DNA of 64,000 nucleotides from Opitutus sp. GAS368 (GTDB lineage: Bacteria; Verrucomicrobiota; Verrucomicrobiia; Opitutales; Opitutaceae), in NCBI GenBank assembly GCA_945874455.1, contig CAMCHO010000003.1, positions 1-64,000 of the forward strand, in the 5' to 3' direction. The notes beneath the pieces were generated by a model that was not told the DNA's origin, ran no database searches, and worked only from the letters and a program-made list of their open reading frames with translations. This document shows, piece after piece, positions 19,167 to 28,178 of the stretch. The position numbers were made by a program, and so were the translations under genes. How positions within the stretch are numbered: the first letter of the stretch is position 1; the number at the start of each line of letters is the position of its first letter.

Positions 19167-20132
19167 TTGGCTCAGACGCACTGCTGTCTTGGCGCCACTA
19201 CACTTGTGAAACGTGGTCTTTCCCGCACCGCCGCCATCCTCGCCGCCATCGTCCTCGGTGCGTTGCTCCCTCAGGCGCATACCGCCGCGTGGCTCATTCG
19301 TTGGCTCGTGATCGGGATGCTGTTCGTCGTCTTTCTGCAGACACGCTTCTCGCGCGAATCGCTGCATCGCAGTCACGTTTTCCTCCTCGCCGCCAATCTC
19401 GCGATCGCCGCCGCCGCGTGGGGCGTCGGCTTTCTCGTCGGCGGACGCGACGTCGCCCTCGCCGCATTTTTCTGCGGCATTACGCCGACCGCCACCGCCG
19501 CGCCGGTCATCACGAGTTTCCTCGGGGGCCGCGTCTCCTACGTCGTCGCCGCGTTTCTCCTATCGAACGTCGTCATCGCCGCGCTTTTTCCCGTGCTGTT
19601 GCCGTTCGTGCTCGGCCATCCCACGCCCGACGCCTTCGCGCAGGTCACCCGCAGCGTCGGCCTGCTCGTCTTCGCCCCGCTCGTCCTCACCTGGCTCATC
19701 CGTCGCCTGCACCCCGCCGCCGCCCGATGGCCCCAAAATCTCGGCAACCTCACATTCTCCGCGTGGGTCACCGCCATCTTCCTGATCACCGCCAACGCCT
19801 CGGAATTCCTCCATCACCAAACCCAGCTCTCGTCCACCGTCCTCGTCGAGGTCGCCGCCGTTTCACTGCTCATCTGCGTCGTCAACTTCGCCGTCGGTCG
19901 CCTGATCGGCGGCCGCGAGTTCCCCCGCGAGGCAAGCCAAGCTCTCGGCCAAAAAAACACCACGTTCACCATCTACCTCGCGATGACCTACGCCAATCCG
20001 CTCATCGCCCTCGGCCCCACGTGTTACGTCCTTTGGCACAACCTCTGGAACTCCTGGCAACTCCACCGCCATCAAAACCGCGCAACCACCCGCTTGACGC
20101 CACCGGCAGAGCGCGAATCCCTTCCCCGATGA
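19167..20132 (+). CDS. Bile acid:sodium symporter family protein
   Basis: ~9 TMs; GVGFLVGGRDVALAAFFCGITPTATAAPVITSFLGGRVSYVVAAFLLSNVVIAALFPVLLPFVLG; EASQALGQKNTTFTIYLAMTYANPLIALGPTCYVLWHNLWNSWQL. The true start may be downstream (e.g. GTG near 19206). Confidence 0.8.
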   Translation: MAQTHCCLGATTLVKRGLSRTAAILAAIVLGALLPQAHTAAWLIRWLVIGMLFVVFLQTRFSRESLHRSHVFLLAANLAIAAAAWGVGFLVGGRDVALAAFFCGITPTATAAPVITSFLGGRVSYVVAAFLLSNVVIAALFPVLLPFVLGHPTPDAFAQVTRSVGLLVFAPLVLTWLIRRLHPAAARWPQNLGNLTFSAWVTAIFLITANASEFLHHQTQLSSTVLVEVAAVSLLICVVNFAVGRLIGGREFPREASQALGQKNTTFTIYLAMTYANPLIALGPTCYVLWHNLWNSWQLHRHQNRATTRLTPPAERESLPR

Positions 20133-22003
20133 CTGCCTCGCCCGTTCCCGAATCGGTATCCGCACCGCGTCTCGCCGCCAGCCGCCGTCTCCTCGCCGCG
20201 TGCCTCGTCGTCATCTTCGTCGCCAGCTGGCTCGCCTCGCTGGTGCAAACCTCCTTCGGCCACGTGCGCGTCACTGAAATCCGGTTACCGACCCAAAACG
20301 GCCAGTGGATCGTCGCCGATCTCTTCCGTCCGCTCACCGCCACCGCCGAGACGCCCGCGCCTCTCGTCGTCGTCGTGCCCGGTTTCCAACGCGCCAAGGA
20401 AACTCAGGCCAACATCTCCCTCGAGCTCGCCCGCCGCGGCATGGTCGTCATCGCCATCGATCCCTATTCGCAGGGTTCATCGAGCTCCTCCACAAACCCT
20501 CGCTCCGCCACCAACGAGGGCTACGGCATGTTCGCCGTCGTCAACTACGCCGCCGAAACGGACAACCTCAACTACATCGACAAGACCCGCATCGGCGTCA
20601 CCGGCCACTCCGCCGGGGGCAATGCCGCGATTCAGGCCGCCTCGTATTTTGGGGCCGAATCCCTGAAGTCCAAAACGCCGAGCAAGGTCCACTCCGTCTT
20701 CGTTTCCGGTTACGTCCTCACGTTCACCGAAAAAATCCTCCGCCCCGTCCGCTCCAATGTCGGTATCAGTTACGCTTTCCACGACGAGGGCGCCTATCGC
20801 AACGAACTCAAAAACGGCGATATGCGCCGCGCCCCGGAGGCCCTGCGGGTCGTCAACTCCGGTCTGGGCTCCGCCGCCAGGATCGACGCGGTTGAGCTCG
20901 GACGCTACTACGGCGACGCCTCCGCGCGCACGCTTCGGGTCGTACACAACCCGCCCGTTCTGCATCCGTTTCAACCTTACAGCCCCGCCGACGTCGCCGA
21001 TCAGATCGCCTATTTCCAAAATGTCTTCGGCCTCGGAAAATCGGTGCCGCCCGCCGACCAAGTCTGGCCCTGGAAAGAGATTTTCTCCCTCGCCGCCCTG
21101 GTCGCCGCCTTCGTCTCGCTCGTCCCGTTAGCGCACCTGCTCCTTGCGCACGTTTCGTTTTTCCACGGCCTGATTCACCCCGTCTCGCCCGCGCCTGCCG
21201 CGCCCTCGGGCCGCGGTCGGATCATCTTCTGGACGTTCTTCCTGACCGGCGCGCTCATCGCCTGCTTCAGCTACATTCCGTTCTGCGAGCTTTCCCAAAA
21301 ACTCTTCACCGAGGCATCCGGCCGCGAGCAGACGTGGTTTTTTCCGCAACGCATGAACAACGCCGTTGTCCTCTGGGCGTTCTGCAACGGCCTCATCGGC
21401 TTCACCCTCTTCTACCTCGGCTACCGTCTCCACGGCCGCGCCTCCGGAGCCTCGCCCGCCGCTTGGGGCGTCGCGACCACGCCGCGCGAACTCTTCCGCA
21501 CCGCCGTGCTCGCCGCCGTGTTGTGGTCCGCGTTTTTCCTGACGCTCTTCGTCGTCTACGCCGTCTTCCACGTCGACTACCGGTTCCTCTTCCTGGGCGC
21601 GCGTGTATTTCAACCGGCCCTACTGATCCTCGTCCCGATGTATGCGCCATTCTTCTTCGTTTTTTTCCTTTCGAATTCTCTCCGCGTAAACGCCGGCATG
21701 CGCTTCGCCAACCAACCCGAATGGCGCAGCCTCCTCCTCGCCGGCCTCGGCAATTCCCTCGGCCTCATCTTCATCCTCGCCGCCCAATACCTTACTTTCG
21801 CCCTGACCGGCACCGTGCGTTGGACCGACAGCTGGCTCTACGTGAACCTCCTGTTCGCCCTCGTCCCGATGATGTTTGTTCTCCCGTATTTCAACCGCGC
21901 CTTCTTCCGTCTCACCGGCCGCATTTACCTCGGCCCGCTGACGACGTGCCTCGTCTTCATTATGATTCTGCTCTCCAACACCGTATGCTACCTGCCGCTG
22001 TAA
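20129..22003 (+). CDS. Alpha/beta hydrolase fused to a multi-TM C-terminal domain
   Basis: LVVVVPGFQRAKETQANISLELARRGMVVIAIDPYSQGSS; nucleophile elbow GVTGHSAGGNAAI; C-terminal half has about 8 hydrophobic segments. ATGA overlap with the upstream symporter stop. Confidence 0.85.
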   Translation: MTASPVPESVSAPRLAASRRLLAACLVVIFVASWLASLVQTSFGHVRVTEIRLPTQNGQWIVADLFRPLTATAETPAPLVVVVPGFQRAKETQANISLELARRGMVVIAIDPYSQGSSSSSTNPRSATNEGYGMFAVVNYAAETDNLNYIDKTRIGVTGHSAGGNAAIQAASYFGAESLKSKTPSKVHSVFVSGYVLTFTEKILRPVRSNVGISYAFHDEGAYRNELKNGDMRRAPEALRVVNSGLGSAARIDAVELGRYYGDASARTLRVVHNPPVLHPFQPYSPADVADQIAYFQNVFGLGKSVPPADQVWPWKEIFSLAALVAAFVSLVPLAHLLLAHVSFFHGLIHPVSPAPAAPSGRGRIIFWTFFLTGALIACFSYIPFCELSQKLFTEASGREQTWFFPQRMNNAVVLWAFCNGLIGFTLFYLGYRLHGRASGASPAAWGVATTPRELFRTAVLAAVLWSAFFLTLFVVYAVFHVDYRFLFLGARVFQPALLILVPMYAPFFFVFFLSNSLRVNAGMRFANQPEWRSLLLAGLGNSLGLIFILAAQYLTFALTGTVRWTDSWLYVNLLFALVPMMFVLPYFNRAFFRLTGRIYLGPLTTCLVFIMILLSNTVCYLPL

Positions 22004-22305
22004 TGTCCGGCCACCGGTAAAATCCGCCAAGCGCTTGCCCTCCCCCCCTCGCGCCCGCTTCTCTCCGCCGGTTGCCTATGCCGCCCGCCTCGTCCATCCC
22101 CTACGTCTCGGCGATCGTTGCGGCCACGACGCCCTCATCGCGTTCTTCGCCTTCCGCGCTGCGCGGCGGCGGGCGCGGGTTCACCACCCACCTTCAACGC
22201 GCCGACGCCACCGTGATCGCCGAAATCCTTCAAACCCTCGTCCCCCTCGCCCGCGCCCGCCCCGGCAACACGAAGGGGATGTTCGTGCGGTAATCCGCCC
22301 TTCCG

Positions 22306-22617
22306 ATGCTCCTACTCCGGGATCACCAAGGGCGTGAAGTTCGGCTCACCGACGAACGCCTCGCTCATATCCACGAGCACGCGGAAATGGCGGGTCTCGA
22401 TGCCGCGCTGGTGGAGACGCTACGCAGTCCCCAGTTCGTCATCGAGTCTTTGTCCGACCACGCGACGGCGTTGCATTACCGATACTATGTCGGCACACGG
22501 GTGGGTGACAAATGGCTCTGCGTCGTCGTCAAGTATGATGCACTCGACGCCTTCGTTTTAACCGCGTACCTTACCGATAAACTCAAGAAAGGAATCCAAC
22601 TATGGCCCAAACCGTAA
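22306..22617 (+). CDS. PBECR-like (phage-barnase-EndoU-ColicinE5/RelE fold) small protein
   Basis: REVRLTDERLAHIHEHAEMAGLDAALVETLRSPQFVIES...ALHYRYYVGTRVGDKWLCVVVKYDALDAFVLTAYLTDKLKKG resembles the PBECR2 pattern (xHxxxHPE...VVVK...FVITAYxTDxxKKG). Confidence 0.6.
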   Translation: MLLLRDHQGREVRLTDERLAHIHEHAEMAGLDAALVETLRSPQFVIESLSDHATALHYRYYVGTRVGDKWLCVVVKYDALDAFVLTAYLTDKLKKGIQLWPKP

Positions 22618-22814
22618 AAGTCTGGTTCGACAAAGAAGGTGATTTTCTCGAAGTCCGCTTCTCAGAAAAACCCGGCTTCATGCGTGAAACCGACCACGAT
22701 GCCGTAATGGAGCGCGTGAACGACCAGGGCGAAGTGCTCGGCTTTACCGTCATGGCAGTGAGTAAACTCGACAAGGATCACCCGTTGGTTGCGCAGCTCG
22801 CGCAGGCTGGCTGA
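22602..22814 (+). CDS. DUF2283 domain-containing protein
   Basis: VKVWFDKEGDFLEVRFSEKPGFMRETDHDAVMERVNDQGEVLGFTVMAVS matches the DUF2283 pattern; overlaps the upstream gene by 16 nt. Confidence 0.8.
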   Translation: MAQTVKVWFDKEGDFLEVRFSEKPGFMRETDHDAVMERVNDQGEVLGFTVMAVSKLDKDHPLVAQLAQAG

Positions 22815-22881
22815 GCCCGCAGTGGCGGTTGCACCCCTTTGGACTGCGGCAGCCAGTCCATCACTTCGCCGACCTCGTTCG

Positions 22882-23339
22882 ATGAACGCAGAACTTATTT
22901 TCCCACCCGCCGCTAACGCTCAGCCTTTATCTGCCCCCATAGAAACCCGCAGCGCACTCTTCCAGAAAAAGGAAATCCGCAAAACCCTCCACGCCGACGA
23001 TTGGTGGTTCGTCATCGTCGACGTCGTGGCCGCCCTCACCGACTCGGCCAACCCGGGCGAGTATCTCAAAAAATGCGTCTGCGCGACGCCTCTCTCTCAG
23101 AAGCGCTGATAGGGGAGGGCAATTGCCCCCCCTTTTTTCGCTGGAGTTCACGACCGCCGCCGGCCCGCAGATACTCACGTGTTGGCACACCGAGGGTATC
23201 TTCCGCCTGATCCAGTCGATCCCCAGCCCCAAGGCCAAGCCGTTCAAACAGCTGGCTCCCCAAAGTGGGTTATGAACGCGTTAGGGAAATCGAAGACCCC
23301 GAATCCACTGATCGCCTGTCCCGCGACACCACCACCTGA
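22882..23339 (+). pseudogene. Bro-N domain (phage antirepressor-like) gene with apparent frameshifts
   Basis: Segments in three frames: FQKKEIRKTLHADDWWFVIVDVVAALTDSANPGEYLKK / KMRLRDASLSEALIGEGNCPPFF / LEFTTAAGPQILTCWHTEGIFRLIQSIPSPKAKPFKQLAP / KVGYERVREIEDPESTDRLSRDTTT*. They assemble into a Bro-N-like protein. Confidence 0.75.
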
Positions 23340-23375
23340 CCACCCCAGAAATCCACCCGTCGTCCACCAAACCCC

Positions 23376-23912
23376 ATGGGCCTGACCCTCCACCCCCGCA
23401 TGCCCGCCCCCGCCGGCCTCTCCGCCCGCCGCGCCGCCGCGCTCGTCCGCCGTCTCCACGCCATTGCCAGCGAATTCGTCGCCGTCGGCTGCATCACCGA
23501 GGCACACCCCATCAGCTCAGAGCGCATCGAGCTCGCGCGCTGGGCGAATGCTTGGCGCAGCTTGCCCCACCCCGACCAACCCGACACCAGCTTCGGCGTG
23601 CAAATCACTCCCGATGCCGGCTGGATTTTTCCCGTCGATCTCGGCGACGATAGCGAACTGCTCCGGCGCGGCCTCTGTCGCTACCCTGCCATTGTGCCCC
23701 AGGGCACCGGCGCGATCGCCACCCGCCTCGGCCTGCGCTGGCAATTTTCCGCGTCCTGTAAAACGCACTACGCCAGCCTGCACGGCTGGAAACACTTTGC
23801 CCGCTGCCACACCGCCGCCGGCGGAAAAATCCGGCTGAAGGATCTCAGGAAGCAGCGCGACCATCCGCATCAATTCTGGCGTAAGTTCACGCGCGGACTC
23901 GCAGGAGACTGA
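23376..23912 (+). CDS. Hypothetical protein
   Basis: 178-aa ORF with coherent composition (GVQITPDAGWIFPVDLGDDSELLRRGLCRYPAIVP...); no family recognised. Confidence 0.5.
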   Translation: MGLTLHPRMPAPAGLSARRAAALVRRLHAIASEFVAVGCITEAHPISSERIELARWANAWRSLPHPDQPDTSFGVQITPDAGWIFPVDLGDDSELLRRGLCRYPAIVPQGTGAIATRLGLRWQFSASCKTHYASLHGWKHFARCHTAAGGKIRLKDLRKQRDHPHQFWRKFTRGLAGD

Positions 23913-23951
23913 GCGAAGCGAATCGCCGCCGACAGCATCGCCTGATTTTTA

Positions 23952-24118
23952 GGTAGGAAGATTTTTTTGGTAGGAAAATTTCGCGGGAAGTCTCCCGCAC
24001 GCTCTCTAGTTTTCTGGTCGATTTTCATCACCGGGGGCCGTGCTCCGGAATAGCGAGCGCGTGCAGGAAGAGCCAGTGAGCAGCGCTCGGTTTCTGCGGT
24101 TCAAAAAATTTTCCTACC
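23952..24118. repeat. MITE-like intergenic element bounded by inverted repeats GGTAGGAAAATTT / AAATTTTCCTACC
   Basis: 13/13 bp perfect inverted repeat 23969..23981 vs 24106..24118; a second left-end copy GGTAGGAAGATTTTTTT at 23952 matches AAAAAATTTTCCTACC (24103..24118) with one mismatch. Confidence 0.65.
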
Positions 24119-24218
24119 CTTGTTCCGAGTGCTGCTTGGAAATCACGCGAGCCGATCCTCCCGCCACCCACGCGCGCCTGCGCTTGCGCCCTACCCCCGC
24201 CCCCGCCTGACTCCCGCG

Positions 24219-25391
24219 ATGGATTCTGCCGCGCTCCGCGACCTCCTCATCTCCTGGGCCAATATCAGCTCGGGCTCCGACAACTTTCCCGGCCTCGAGC
24301 GCATGCGCCTCGCGCTCGCCACCGCGTTCGCCACGCTCCCCGGTGCGACCGTGGAACACCTCCCGCTCGCCGGCACGCCCGCCCAAGCCGTCCGTATCCG
24401 CGTCCGCCCTACTGCTCCCGTGCAGCTCCTCTTCTCCGGTCACTACGACACGGTTTACGAGGCGAGCCATCCCTTTCAAACGTGCACGCTCCTCGACGCC
24501 GATACCCTGCGCGGCCCGGGCGTCGCCGACATGAAGGGTGGCCTCGTCGTCATCCTCGCCGCTCTGCATGCGTTCGAAAAATCGGTAGCCCCCGACGCGA
24601 CCGCCCGCCTCGGCTACGAAGTCCTGCTCACGCCCGACGAAGAAATCGGATCCTTCGGCAGTGGCGCGCTCTTCGCCGCCGCCGGTGCCTCGCGCAAATT
24701 TGCCCTCGCCCTCGTCTACGAGCCCGCCCGCCCCAACGGCGACCTCGTCCACTCGCGCAAAGGCACCGGCAACTTCGTCGCCACCTGCCACGGCCGCGCC
24801 GCCCACGCCGCCAGCCCCACGCGCGCCGGCCGCAACGCCATCGCCGCCCTCGCCGAATTTCTCGTCGCCGCCCACCGCGTCCCCGACGAACTCCCCGGCG
24901 TCATGCTCAATATCGGCAACATCCGCGGCGGCGGCCCCGCCACCAACGTCGTCCCCGATTTCGCCGAAGCCCAACTCGATCTGCGCGTCACCCGCATGGC
25001 CGACCGCGATCCCTTCCTCGCACGGCTGCACGCACTCGCTGCCCCCATTAACGCCCGCGACGGATTCCGTCTCGAAATCACCGGCGCCTTCAACCGTCCG
25101 CCCAAAGAAAGCGGGGCCGTCGAAGATGCCGCCCTCAGCGCGTATCAACGCGCCGCCCTCGAACTCGGTCTCGCGCCCTTTAAGTCCGTCCACACCGGCG
25201 GTGCCAGCGACGGCAACAACCTCGCCGCCGCCGGCCTCCCCAATCTCGACGCCCTCGGCCCTATCGGCGATCGCCTCCACAGCGCCGATGAATTTGTCCG
25301 TATCGGCAGCATCCTCGACCGGGCCCGCCTCACAGCCCGCGTCATGGCCAAGCTCGGCACCGGCGAAGTCGTCCTCCCTCCCCTCCCCTGA
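24219..25391 (+). CDS. M20 family metallopeptidase (ArgE/DapE/carboxypeptidase-like)
   Basis: LLFSGHYDTVYEASHPFQ, RGPGVADMKGGLVVILAAL, LTPDEEIGSFGSG, C-terminal HTGGASDGNNLAAAGLPNLDALGPIGDRLHSADEFV. Confidence 0.95.
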   Translation: MDSAALRDLLISWANISSGSDNFPGLERMRLALATAFATLPGATVEHLPLAGTPAQAVRIRVRPTAPVQLLFSGHYDTVYEASHPFQTCTLLDADTLRGPGVADMKGGLVVILAALHAFEKSVAPDATARLGYEVLLTPDEEIGSFGSGALFAAAGASRKFALALVYEPARPNGDLVHSRKGTGNFVATCHGRAAHAASPTRAGRNAIAALAEFLVAAHRVPDELPGVMLNIGNIRGGGPATNVVPDFAEAQLDLRVTRMADRDPFLARLHALAAPINARDGFRLEITGAFNRPPKESGAVEDAALSAYQRAALELGLAPFKSVHTGGASDGNNLAAAGLPNLDALGPIGDRLHSADEFVRIGSILDRARLTARVMAKLGTGEVVLPPLP

Positions 25392-25418
25392 TCGTTCTCG
25401 TTCTCGTTCTCACACCCG

Positions 25419-26390
25419 ATGACGCGCCCCGTTCCCCTCGCCCGCCTCGCCGCGCTCGCCCTTGTCGCTTTCTTCTCCACCGTGTCGTCCCTCCACGCCC
25501 ACTCTCCCGCGCTCCAGCCGCTCGTCGACCGCGCCGCCCAAAACGCACTCGAAAAATACGCGCCACAAAAACTCCTCCCCACTCAGCTCGCGATCACCCT
25601 CGTCGACCTCTCCTCCTTCCCTTCTCCCCCGTCTTCCGCCTCTTCCAAGTCTTCCGCCGACTCCGCTCCCCGCGCCAGCTACCGCGGCGATGTCCAGATT
25701 TACCCCGCCAGCGTCATCAAACTTTTCTACCTCGCCGCCGCCCACCGCTGGATGGAAGACGGCAAACTCAACGACACGCCCGAGCTGCGTCGCGCGATGA
25801 AAGACATGATCGTCGACTCCTCCAACGACGCCACCCACTACGTCATCGACGTAATCACCGGCACGCAGAGCGGCCCCGAACTCCCCGATGCCGACATCAA
25901 GACATGGTTCGACCGCCGCAACGCCGTCACGCACTACTTCGCCTCCCTCGGCTACACCGGCGTCTTCGCTCACAAAAAACCTTGGAGCGACGGTCCCTAC
26001 GGCCGCGAGTCGCAGGCCATCCGCCTCTTCGAGCCCAAACGCAACCTGCTCACCACCGACGCGACCGCGCGTCTCTTCACCGCGATCGCCACCGGCCAAT
26101 GCATCACCGCCGCGCGTAGTGCTGAAATGATGACGCTCCTCGCCCGCGACCTCGCGACGAAAGATCCCGATCCCGACAACCAAGCCACATTCACCGGCCC
26201 CGTCCTCCCCGCCGGCGCGAAGCTCTGGTCGAAAGCCGGCTGGACGAGCCAGACCCGCCACGACGCCGCCTACATCGAACTCCCCCACGGCCCCAAATTC
26301 CTCCTCGTCGTTTTCACGACCGATCACGCCCACGAGCGCACGATCATCCATACCGTCGCCAAGGTCCTCGTCGACGCGTTCGCCAAATAG
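25419..26390 (+). CDS. Serine hydrolase (class A beta-lactamase-like)
   Basis: YPASVIKLFYLAAAHRWMEDGKL (SxxK), DSSNDATHYVID (SxN-like), C-terminal LWSKAGWTSQTRHDAAYIELPHGPKFLLVVFTTD. Confidence 0.8.
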   Translation: MTRPVPLARLAALALVAFFSTVSSLHAHSPALQPLVDRAAQNALEKYAPQKLLPTQLAITLVDLSSFPSPPSSASSKSSADSAPRASYRGDVQIYPASVIKLFYLAAAHRWMEDGKLNDTPELRRAMKDMIVDSSNDATHYVIDVITGTQSGPELPDADIKTWFDRRNAVTHYFASLGYTGVFAHKKPWSDGPYGRESQAIRLFEPKRNLLTTDATARLFTAIATGQCITAARSAEMMTLLARDLATKDPDPDNQATFTGPVLPAGAKLWSKAGWTSQTRHDAAYIELPHGPKFLLVVFTTDHAHERTIIHTVAKVLVDAFAK

Positions 26391-26440
26391 GGCCTCCTCG
26401 CAGGCGATTTTCCCTAGCCGCGCTCCCTGCGGCGCGCCGG

Positions 26441-27161
26441 TTAGGCTGTCCGCCCCGCCGCCCACGTCCGCACCACCGCTGGCAACTCCCGCAGCATTTC
26501 GATTTGAAAAAAATCCGCGCCGGCCTCCGGAGTTTTTTCTACCTGCTCCGCCGCCCACGTCAGGTGATACGGCACATGCACCCCCGCCCCACCCAGCGCT
26601 AACACCGGCACAATATCTGACTTCAGCGAGTTACCGACCATCAAAAACCGGCGCGCCTCGATCCCCCGCCGACGCCAGATCGCCTCATAGGTGCCTTCGT
26701 CTTTCTCGGACACAATCTCGACGTGCCGGAAATGCGCTGCGAGGCCGGAGCCCGCTAGTTTGCGCTCCTGATGGTGCAAATCGCCTTTCGTGATCACGAG
26801 TAACCGATACGCCCCCGCGAGTTCCGCCAGCGTCTCCGCCACGCCGTCCAGCAATTCCACCGGCTGCGCCAACATCTCCTGCCCCAGCACAATCAGCTGG
26901 CGGATTTCCTCCGCGCTGATTTTTCCCTGCGTTAACTCCACCGCCGTCTCGATCGCCGAAAGCGTGAATCCCTTCGCCCCGTAGCCGTAGAGCGGCAGGT
27001 TGCGCAGCTCCGTCGCGAAAGAGCGTGCGATTCACCGTCGCCGCATCGTGATAGTGCCCCAGCAACGCTCGGTAACGCTCATGGACGCGCTCGAAATAAA
27101 CTTCATTGTGCCAGAGCGTGTCGTCGGCATCGAAGCCTATGGTCAGGTCGCAAAGAGACAT
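26441..27161 (-). pseudogene. HAD family hydrolase with a single apparent frameshift
   Basis: N-terminal half MSLCDLTIGFDADDTLWHNEVYFERVHERYRALLGHYHDAATVNRTLF is in one frame; TELRNLPLYGYGAKGFTLSAIETAVELTQGKISAEEI...LLVITKGDLHHQERKL...FLMVGNSLKSDIVPVLALGG is in another. The join is near 27010 at a TTT run. Confidence 0.8.
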
Positions 27162-27341
27162 AGCGGGTTGAGTCCGCGCGACGAAGTCGGCACCGCTGCG
27201 AATGTCAATCGCGCCAGCCGGCACGCCGCACCTGCCCCCCGAGTCCAGCCGCCGGCCGGCTCGGTTGCGCCTTCTCGCCTGCCGTCTTGACGCGCGCCCA
27301 ACGGCCCGTTCCCTATCCAAGAGACTCAACCCTCACTTATT

Positions 27342-28064
27342 ATGTTCGAAGCCAATCCCACCATCCGGCGCCTGTCCAATGAGAGCATCACGGGCGACAC
27401 CCTCACGTTTAACGGCGTGATTCATCGCACCGGCGCGCTCCTCCTCGCGACCGGTATCACGTTCGCGCTCACGTGGCGCGGCCTCGAGAGTGGCGAGTTG
27501 CCCGTCGGCGCCGGCCTCGTTGGCACCATCGTCGGCCTCGTGCTCGCGCTCGTCATCATCTTCACGCGTGCCACCAATCCGCTGCTCATCGGAAGTTACG
27601 CCGTCGCCCAAGGTCTCGCGCTCGGCACCATCAGTTATTTAGCCAACCAGAAATTCCCCGGGATCGCCTTCCAAGCCGTCACGGGCACCGGAGCCTGTTT
27701 CTCGATCGTCCTCTGGCTCTACTCTATGAAAGTCCTGCGCGCGACGCCGGTCTTCGTGAAGGTCATCACCGCTGCCATGCTCGGTATTATGGCTCTCTAC
27801 CTCGTCGATCTCGTCGCCGGCCTCTTCGGCACCGAACTCGGCCTGATCCGCGGCTCTTCCGCGATGGCCATCGGCATCAGCGCCGTAATCGTCGTCGTCG
27901 CCTCCCTCTGTTTCGTGATCGATTTTGCCGCCATCGAAGAATCCATCGAACAGGGTGCCGATGCCAAACAGGGCTGGCACTTCGCCTTCAGCCTCTTGAT
28001 GGGTCTGGTCTGGCTCTACCTCTCGATCCTCCGCCTCCTCACCAATCTGCGCGGCCGCGACTAA
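27342..28064 (+). CDS. Bax inhibitor-1/YccA family protein
   Basis: ANPTIRRLSNESITGDTLTFNGVIHRTGALLLATGITFALTW ... DFAAIEESIEQGADAKQGWHFAFSLLMGLVWLYLSILRLLTNLRGRD. Confidence 0.9.
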   Translation: MFEANPTIRRLSNESITGDTLTFNGVIHRTGALLLATGITFALTWRGLESGELPVGAGLVGTIVGLVLALVIIFTRATNPLLIGSYAVAQGLALGTISYLANQKFPGIAFQAVTGTGACFSIVLWLYSMKVLRATPVFVKVITAAMLGIMALYLVDLVAGLFGTELGLIRGSSAMAIGISAVIVVVASLCFVIDFAAIEESIEQGADAKQGWHFAFSLLMGLVWLYLSILRLLTNLRGRD

Positions 28065-28092
28065 GCCGTCACCGCCCGCTGTCTCTTTCCAG

Positions 28093-28119
28093 GCCGCGCC
28101 TCACCGCGCGGCTTTTTTT
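28093..28119 (+). terminator. Intrinsic terminator
   Basis: GCCGCGC CTCACC GCGCGGC followed by TTTTTTT, 30 nt after the Bax-inhibitor gene stop. Confidence 0.85.
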
Positions 28120-28178
28120 GCGCCCAAAAAAGGCAGGTTGCCCGCCCGCTGGCCTGGACGGCCTCCACCACCGGCCCA

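Noticed and set aside
19289-20128. N-terminal extension of the 904-aa ORF 19289..22003
   Set aside because: Arg-rich translation out of frame with the bile-acid symporter; the true hydrolase start is the ATG at 20129.
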